A DNA stretch of 64,000 nt from Luzula sylvatica (taxonomy: Eukaryota; Streptophyta; Magnoliopsida; Poales; Juncaceae), in the NCBI GenBank assembly GCA_946800325.1, contig OX326956.1:70489087-70553086 (forward strand). The letters are read 5' to 3'. Shown in pieces: positions 58,419-64,000 of this stretch. The notes beneath the pieces were generated by a model. That model did no database searches, was not told where the DNA came from, and saw nothing but the letters and a program-made list of their open reading frames with translations. A program made the translations under genes and the position numbers. Positions within the stretch are counted from its first letter, which is position 1. The number at the start of each line of letters is the position of its first letter.

Positions 58419-58634
58419 GCCAACTAGAGTTAGCCTAGTTGGTCACAGCTCTTGGCAAGGGAGCGAGAGGTGTGGGGTTCGATTCCCGACGGGGACACTG
58501 GATTATAGATTAAATGTTAAATGAGTGAATAGAGTATGTGGCCTACGGGTTTGTAAAAAAAAAAAAAAAAAAAAAAAAAGGAGATTGTGTTTGGAAGGGG
58601 GACTTTGAGCCCTCTCCGAATTTACTCAAAAAAA
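58419..58634 (+). mobile_element. tRNA-derived SINE with target duplication
   Basis: A 15-bp duplication AATATTTCTAGTTCT flanks it (58404-58418 and 58635-58649). The A box TAGCCTAGTTGG is at 58431-58442 and the B box GGTTCGATTCC at 58476-58486, giving an internal RNA polymerase III promoter. A 25-base A run (about 58556-58579) is followed by 45 bp of unique DNA and a second short A run before the duplication. The perfect duplication shows a recent insertion. Confidence 0.9.
58431..58486 (+). promoter_or_regulatory. internal pol III promoter (A and B boxes)
   Basis: Both boxes match tRNA gene consensus, at tRNA-like spacing. The region between does not fold into a clear tRNA cloverleaf, so this is a SINE head rather than a tRNA gene. 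Confidence 0.85.
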
Positions 58635-58901
58635 AATATTTCTAGTTCTAATTTGAAAAATAAATCAAACATAAAGATCAAAATTCAAATTTTAAAATCC
58701 GAATAACATTTTTCATTGAACAATTTTAATTAAATCCTAAATTAAAGCAACATTATTAACATTAAACAACTCTTTTAATAATATTATATTTTCGTAAATA
58801 ATATTATACAACTGTTGTGAATAACAAATGGGTCATTTTAATCAATGATATGTTTTCATACATAATATTATGTTTTTTCAAAATAGTAATAATGATAGTA
58901 C

Positions 58902-59178
58902 TATTATAAACGGAAAGTAAATAACACAAGAAATAGAAAGAGAAAGTATTTATTATTGGACTGAAATTGTCTGTACAAATGAACCACACAAACCATCCTT
59001 ATATAGGGAACACAACACCCTTTCATCAATGTGAACGCTCCAGTGTGAAAACTCCAATGTGCATCTCTCCAGTGTGAAACCTCCAATGTACATCTCTCCA
59101 TATTCATACATCTTCCTTAATGTCTAAGTTTTTCACACTTGAACATATTATATTTAACATACATTCATATTTATAACA
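58902..59178 (-). repeat. 3' LTR of the young copia-type element
   Basis: 277 bp; the minus strand begins TGTTATAAATATG and ends CGTTTATAATA, without a canonical CA. A TATA-like CCCTATATAAGG is at 58997-59008. It contains three near-repeats of CTCCAGTGTGAAAACTCC. Confidence 0.92.
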
Positions 59179-59396
59179 CTCCCCCTTGAATGTATTGATT
59201 TCGTACGCATAAAAACCTGCCTCGTTAAAACCTTACCAGATAAAACTCCATGGGACAAAAATCTTGGTGAAGGAAAAAGAGTGCAATATTATTAACATAA
59301 GATGCCTCATTAAAAACCTTGCCATGAAAACCCAGTGGGACAAAACCATGACCAAGGACAAAAAGAGTGCATTGCGTATCATTTTCTCCCCCTCAT
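59179..59396 (-). repeat. duplicated polypurine-tract module
   Basis: The minus strand has AAGGGGGAG next to the 3' LTR and a second GAGGGGGAG at about 59384-59393. Between them two 70-bp copies (about 59220-59289 and 59305-59372) read, on the plus strand, CCTCGTTAAAACCTTACCAG and CCTCATTAAAAACCTTGCCA, each ending GACAAAAAGAGTGCA or similar. Confidence 0.65.
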
Positions 59397-59548
59397 GGAT
59401 ACAAATATTTTGAAAACGAGCAATTTGACAAACTTATTTGCTCGTGATAAAAAAAATTCATTCTGAAAAATATTAAACATATTTGTAATCCATGACAAAT
59501 ATTTATATTTATAATAACATAATCGTTATTTTCATAACTTGCCTTTTA

Positions 59549-61181
59549 AACCTCTTCAGGGGTTCTAATAATCATAATCAACATATAATTTATTTGCGAT
59601 AATATGCGTCTATCAATTTGATCATAGATATAGACATATAGTCTATCGTCAACATTAAAATGATCATATCAACATGCTCGGATTACTCCAATGCATACAA
59701 AGATCTTTGATATTTAATATAATATACTTCAGGCACATCTCTCGAGAGATTAAATAATATGCTTCATGGATTCTAAATCCTTCAGGGATTTTTATTATAG
59801 TATAATCAAATGAGCATATGAATAATCTATTATAATGTATACATGATAGATTTTGAGTCCTTCATGGACATTCAAACTAATTTTAAATAAAAATTCATCA
59901 CCATGATAAGGTGTTTTTCGGACTTCGGGTCCATCAACTTCACTTTCTTATGTGAATTTCAATTATGGCCAATAATTGTATTTGTCGACATTTTTCAATT
60001 GATTTTATCGTAAATCCTCGTTTTTCTTTATCAATTGTAAGTTCATATTCAATTTTCTCAATAACTATAGTTTCATTTCGATTCCATATTTTTCACGTAG
60101 GGACAAAATATTGAGATCTCATTATTTTCAACAATTTTATTGTTGTCAGGTACCTGAACCTTTTCAAAGGTTATACATTTATTTATGTCCTCTACGAACT
60201 AATATTTCAATATTAATTTCCAAAAAGAAAATATATTTCATTAGAAATAATAACTTCTTCTATTATGCCAACTTTTTATAGTGCTCTTTATTATTCCGTT
60301 GAATTTATAATGTTGGAATCGCATGATCGATCACGCTTCTGGCGTATATCAAACTTAAAATTATCAAAGGATATTTACTAAAAATATGAGCATTTCAAAC
60401 TGAAATTCTTGCATCAAATCATTGATTTGCAATTTATTGCAAATAAATAGTCTATGAACTCCTTGTTCATTATTATTTCTTCGAAGATCTAATTTGATGA
60501 TGCACTCTATACAATTTCTTAATTTTTCAGTTTTTATTTCTCTCCCCCCTAATGTAGGCATGAGTATACCCAGTGAAGTTCTTCGGGACTTCCATGGTAT
60601 ATTATATCTTGAGTTATTTCACTCATGTTTGATCATCTTATAATTTATTTCTTTTATCTCCTTCAAGGATTTATATATTTATCATCAAATGTTTATTACA
60701 ATTCAAGCATGTTTTTCAATTGTATTTGTTCTAACAAATAACATATAATCCTTCGGGGATATTGTACACACAACATGCGTATTTGACTTTATTCTTTCTT
60801 CCTTGATTGTAAACTTCCAGTTTACGTATACATTTAAACTTCAGGTTTATACAAATCAATTGAACTTCTAGTTCAAACAAACAAATGTTCAAGATATCAA
60901 ATTATGGAGAATAAATCAACCCAATATATATGCCAAAATAATTTTTGACTCATTTTTGTATCGTGTGTAGTGTTGCCGGCACATATGTTACACATTTAAA
61001 ATTTAACCGAATACTTTGACTCCAAGCCACTAACAATTAATAATGAGATTTGGGGAGTATTTAATGATCAATAGTCGGTCTTAATTTAGTCACCATCGTG
61101 ACAAGCATATTATATACTTAATGAATTATTTCACATCATATCATGGCTTCCATTTTATATAATATGAACTCCTAGTTCATA
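59549..61181 (-). repeat. array of about twenty short hairpins
   Basis: Perfect or near-perfect stems of 4-8 bp with short loops, mostly TTCA, TTCG, TTCAG, TTCTA or TCCTA on the plus strand, and unrelated stems. Examples: AAATCC-TTCAG-GGATTT (59775), GGAC-TTCGG-GTCC (59920), AACCTT-TTCA-AAGGTT (60157), TAATAT-TTCA-ATATTA (60200), ATGAAC-TCCTT-GTTCAT (60454), GAAGTTC-TTCG-GGACTTC (60575), GTAAAC-TTCCA-GTTTAC (60809), TTGAAC-TTCTA-GTTCAA (60860), TATGAAC-TCCTA-GTTCATA (61163). Perfect palindromes also occur: ATCTCTCGAGAGAT (59737) and TCAGGTACCTGA (60146). No protein frame spans the region. Confidence 0.75.
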
Positions 61182-61192
61182 ATAACATGATT

Positions 61193-61444
61193 TCAATTCG
61201 ACCAATACATTTGTATATCACAAAAATAAGCAATGATATTTATTACAGAATAATTATTCCGGAGCAATATAAATAATGGCTCTTCCAAAAACAACTCTTC
61301 TAGAGTAATATTAGCAAAATATTTCGCTTTTCCAAGTATAGTGTGTATTGACGCACTATCGGCCAAACATATATCTTCACTAGTCATATTATGAATGCTC
61401 AAACAAGATTCACTCAATTTTGTCCACGTATATATACGGAACAC
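61193..61444 (-). pseudogene. copia protease-region relic
   Basis: An 83-codon frame with ICLADSASIHTILGKAKYF near residues 26-44, matching the 'CLADSATTHTIL-x-KYF' block at the start of copia pol, around the aspartic protease. It places the element in Ty1/copia. The similarity ends after about 25 residues, and no integrase or polymerase follows. Confidence 0.6.
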
Positions 61445-61609
61445 TTGATAAATTATATCACAAAAAACATTTACTTATCAGATATACTCTTCATAATCAT
61501 GGAGTTATATTCGTTTATTATTTCATAATTTTTGCAACTTCAGGTGCAATCGACAAGAATAACAATATCAAAATATGGAATAACAAAATTAATATCAACC
61601 ATAAAATAT

Positions 61610-61995
61610 AATTCGCGCTGAAAAATATAATCTAGCGAAGTTTTGGTACTTCTTTTCCGAGCTGGAATTACTCCATGATCCATTGCCACTCTATGCGGAC
61701 AAGTCATTGTTGTATGCGCTTTAAACATAAATAAATATCAATTTAGGGTTTAGGGTTCATAGAAAAGTAATTTAATACGAGACGATTAGTGAATGAATTG
61801 AATACCAGGCTTTTTACAGAGAAAGCAGGGTTTCATTGGGCAATCTATGTATATTGCTCCTTTAAATCCTGCTTCGTGTCCCTTTCTCTTGCACACCTTG
61901 CAGACTTTCTTGAGGCTGATAGTCATAGGTTTCTTTTTGGGCTTAATCGCCTCCTTTTCCATCTCCACTGTGTCATTATCCATTCCATATCTCGA
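61610..61995 (-). pseudogene. DDB2: captured DDB2-like gene fragment, two exons and an intron
   Basis: Exon A (about 61806-61995) encodes KPMTISLKKVCKVCKRKGHE, then AGFKGAIYIDCPMKPCFLCK, then KPG. An 87-nt intron (61719-61805) begins GTATTC and ends AAAG. Exon B (about 61610-61718) continues HTTMTCPHRVAMDHGVIPAR, then STKTSLDYIFQREL. This is the CCHC-containing N-terminal region of plant DAMAGED DNA-BINDING 2, the WD40 partner of DDB1 in UV-damage recognition. The intron sits inside the P-G-H-T-T segment; joining gives Ala in place of the expected Gly. No WD40 repeats follow. It lies in the element's sense orientation. The identity is from memory of the family. Confidence 0.7.
61719..61805 (-). 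other. intron retained in the captured fragment
   Basis: 87 nt with a GT start and an AG end, AT-rich as plant introns are, and in phase between the two DDB2-like coding pieces. Its presence inside an RNA-copied element implies capture from genomic DNA or an unspliced transcript. Confidence 0.6.
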
Positions 61996-62339
61996 AAAAC
62001 ATATGTTTTCGGACTTTGTAATTCTATTTTTTTTTTTTTTTTTTTTTTTAAATTTCTTGTTCGATGTACTTATTGTGATCATCAAAAATCTCATTCGCTA
62101 CAAAGAATGGAAAGACCAATATCATAGCACCGTAAAATCAGAGGTTTTTCCAATATATTCCAACAGAAACTTTTTGATGTCTAAAATTCTCATCCAATCT
62201 CGTTTCTTCTCTGATAAGTTTTCTACTCCAAAATTGCAATCTCAAGTCGATGTTTATCATGGAAACTTTCCTCTCACAATTACTAATTTAAGTAATCTTG
62301 AATAAGAAAAAAATAGTTGTATAAACTTTTCGTCCCAGT

Positions 62340-62720
62340 TCACATGCGAGGCCCGACTGCACGCCATCCCATCACCTCTGTCATAACTCATGCACTGCCG
62401 CTTGTCCCACTGGCGTTTATTCGACTAGCGACACAGCGAACAACTGGGTTTTTCTGACGACGAGGAGAGAACTCAAGCGGCAATTCGCCATGGTGCCTGC
62501 TCGCTATTTTGCACAAAATTCTGTACGTGCCAACTCGTCGGCTCCACATCGTTTATCATGCAAGACCACGCAAGAACAAACAACACAAGCTTCGAATCTC
62601 TGACACAGATTTCATGGCAGTCCTTAATTTGAGCACACGACCCTTAAGTCTCAAGTCTCATTTCTTTTATGTAAACTCGATAATTGATCTGGCTTTTGAT
62701 CTTAGACTGAATCATTAAGG
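62340..62720. other. GC-richer stretch of unknown origin inside the element
   Basis: Less AT-rich than its surroundings. On the minus strand a short frame starts ATGGCGAATTGCCGC at about 62494 and stops after about 25 codons. A plus-strand frame of 69 codons (62509-62718) also exists. Neither is recognised. It could be captured leader or promoter DNA of a host gene. Confidence 0.3.
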
Positions 62721-62829
62721 TTCTCCAACAATTTTTGCTTGCACAAATAGAAACTGAGTAAACTGATAGTTTACTAAAAATGAGCCATCATATACTTTTT
62801 TTTTTTTTTTTTATTCAAATACACGAAAC

Positions 62830-63245
62830 CTTAACGACCTCAACACGCAACTCTTGCCACATCATCAAATTTCTGTACAATAAATTTGGGCCTTTTCGTG
62901 ATCATTCATTTCCCTAATAAGCATCAACAACATAAACCGTTCGTATTTATTTGGCATTCCTGTACTACGCACATCAGTTTCTTCCGGATCCATCTCTGGA
63001 TACTGTTTCTGAACCCCAATATTCTTTGCTAGTGCTCTTGCTCTGTTTTTAATTTCGGAAGGCCCATCCGTACATAATAGATGTAATAATATCAGAGGCA
63101 AGACTTGCAAGTTTTATCTCTGATTTCAAGCCCTCGTGGTGGATTGTGCTCACAATGGTTGATGGGTCAACGAGCTTTTCAAGATCATTAATCAGGTCCT
63201 CGTCCTCTTTCTTATTTTACTGGAGAGGGTCTTAATTTGTTGAGA
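62830..63245 (-). pseudogene. unidentified captured gene-like fragment
   Basis: The minus strand has coding-like text with frameshifts: YEKAYTALRIRSVLNKLRPS, then DLEKLVDPSTIVSTIHHEG, then LKSEIKLASLASDIITSIMY, then in another frame AKNIGVQKQYPEMDPEETDV and MPNKYERFMLLMLIREMN. It has ordinary amino-acid composition and helical character, unlike the repeat-derived frames elsewhere in the window. I cannot name the gene. It lies upstream of the DDB2-like piece in the element's sense direction. Confidence 0.45.
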
Positions 63246-63483
63246 ACGGACCGGATCCTCAAGGCTGTGTAAGCCTTTTCATAATTAAGGGGCTGCCATG
63301 AATACGGAATACACGGCATATATAACTTGGGGCCAAATTCTATGCCACAAATGAAAATTCCAATAATATTTACTATGCCACGATATGAACTTTAATATCT
63401 ACGAAAAATAATCGAATAATAATTTTTCTAATTGAAATAAATTTATACCTGAGATTTTACCTCTGATCGGAATTTCGAGACTA

Positions 63484-63495
63484 TCGTGCTGATAA
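63484..63495 (-). promoter_or_regulatory. primer-binding region
   Basis: The minus strand reads TTATCAGCACGA two bases after the 5' LTR, a site I recall from a widespread plant copia group. The donor tRNA is not assigned. Confidence 0.6.
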
Positions 63496-63497
63496 CG

Positions 63498-63774
63498 TAT
63501 TATAAACGGAAAGTAAATAACACAAGAAATAGAAAGAGAAAGTATTTATTATTGGACTGAAATTGTCTGTACAAATGAACCACACAAACCATCCTTATAT
63601 AGGGAACACAACACCCTTTCATCAATGTGAACGCTCCAGTGTGAAAACTCCAATGTGCATCTCTCCAGTGTGAAACCTCCAATGTACATCTCTCCATATT
63701 CATACATCTTCCTTAATGTCTAAGTTTTTCACACTTGAACATATTATATTTAACATACATTCATATTTATAACA
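63498..63774 (-). repeat. 5' LTR of the young copia-type element
   Basis: Same 277 bases as 58902-59178, with no difference seen. In element orientation this is the promoter-bearing LTR; the TATA-like box is at 63593-63604. Confidence 0.92.
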
Positions 63775-63779
63775 AGTAC

Positions 63780-64000
63780 CAGTTTCAAAGATAAATTAAG
63801 ACATAAACACCATAATTGAATTTTCAAAGATAAAGTGGCACGATTCAAAGTCATAATCAATATTTTTTGTTCGGGTTTTGGATCCGATTTTTGAATCATG
63901 GGTTTTGTCTCAAGTTGGGTATAAATAAAACAATTTAATCTGAATCATCCGTAAAAAAAAAAAAAGGTTAAAACATATTTTTTTTAAAAATAAAAATAAT
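63780..64000. other. AT-rich flank, possible hAT-arm fragment
   Basis: TTTTGTTCGGGTTTTGGATC and CAAGTTGGGTATAAA resemble the GGGTTCGGG arms of hAT-type elements such as 55908-57125. Too little is present to call. Confidence 0.25.

Larger units (their letters stand above)
58902..63774 (-). mobile_element. very young non-autonomous copia-type LTR element with captured gene sequence
   Basis: 4873 bp on the minus strand, with perfect 5-bp duplications AGTAC at 58897-58901 and 63775-63779. The two 277-bp LTRs appear identical by eye. The primer-site region TTATCAGCACGA lies next to the right LTR, and the polypurine tract AAGGGGGAG next to the left LTR. In element order the interior holds an unidentified gene-like piece (62830-63245), a GC-richer stretch (62340-62720), a DDB2-like two-exon fragment (61610-61995), a copia protease-region relic (61193-61444), an array of hairpins (59549-61181) and duplicated polypurine modules (59180-59396). 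There is no polymerase or integrase, so it moves with help from a partner. Confidence 0.88.

Noticed and set aside
58431..58486. tRNA gene
   Set aside because: A and B boxes are good, but no full cloverleaf is formed and the unit has a poly(A) tail and target duplications, so it is a SINE.
58904..59107. 67-codon ORF duplicated at 63500-63703
   Set aside because: Lies in the LTR and is identical only because the LTRs are; no independent evidence of coding.
61847..62305. 152-codon plus-strand ORF
   Set aside because: It is antisense to the DDB2-like fragment and runs through a poly(T) tract; the minus strand explains the sequence better.

Overview
This window is gene-poor, AT-rich DNA from a flowering plant nuclear genome. 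The evidence is plant-type LTR retrotransposons (Ty1/copia with a tRNA-iMet primer site; a gypsy-like type with a tRNA-Asp primer site), a tRNA-derived SINE, Helitron ends, hAT, Mutator-like and MITE elements, a long satellite array, and a captured fragment resembling plant DDB2. I see no intact host gene. The species cannot be named from this sequence.

Layout. 1-1156: end of a copia element entering from the left, then a decayed ORF. 2939-9174: a young 6.2 kb LTR element on the minus strand with 1598-bp LTRs, TSD GGTAT and a single 388-codon ORF, no pol. 10811-11959: Mutator-like element with long terminal inverted repeats. 14090-17560: two diverged copies of one LTR-like repeat, the first containing a minisatellite. 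17600-24630: nested, head-on fragments of one copia family, ending in a broken gag. 25990-26590: compound TA/CA microsatellite with a MITE inside it. 28190-28417: a small GC-rich gene-like fragment. 28503-37661: about 9.2 kb of 123-125 bp satellite, organised as A/B dimers and 8-monomer higher-order units. 37929-46249: complete but heavily decayed copia element. 48184-49717, 51678-52035 and about 54887-55730: three solo LTRs. 49898-51062: Helitron end with nested tandem repeats. 52300-54300: LINE reverse transcriptase relic. 55908-57125: hAT-type element. 58419-58634: SINE. 58902-63774: a very young LTR element with identical 277-bp LTRs that carries a DDB2-like fragment with an intron.

The most interesting signals are structural. 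The 58902-63774 element carries a captured host gene fragment and, in its 3' third, about twenty short hairpins with variable stems and a recurrent TTC-containing loop. The 2939-9174 element has two polypurine-tract modules, each next to a 6-bp hairpin with the same loop but a different stem, and LTRs with twelve CCGTT/AACGG dyads. A copia 3' noncoding hairpin shows a compensatory base-pair change between two copies. The satellite has a multi-level higher-order structure.

All boundaries, duplications and identities were read by eye, without alignment. Family names rest on termini, primer sites, target duplications and protein motifs remembered from the families concerned.
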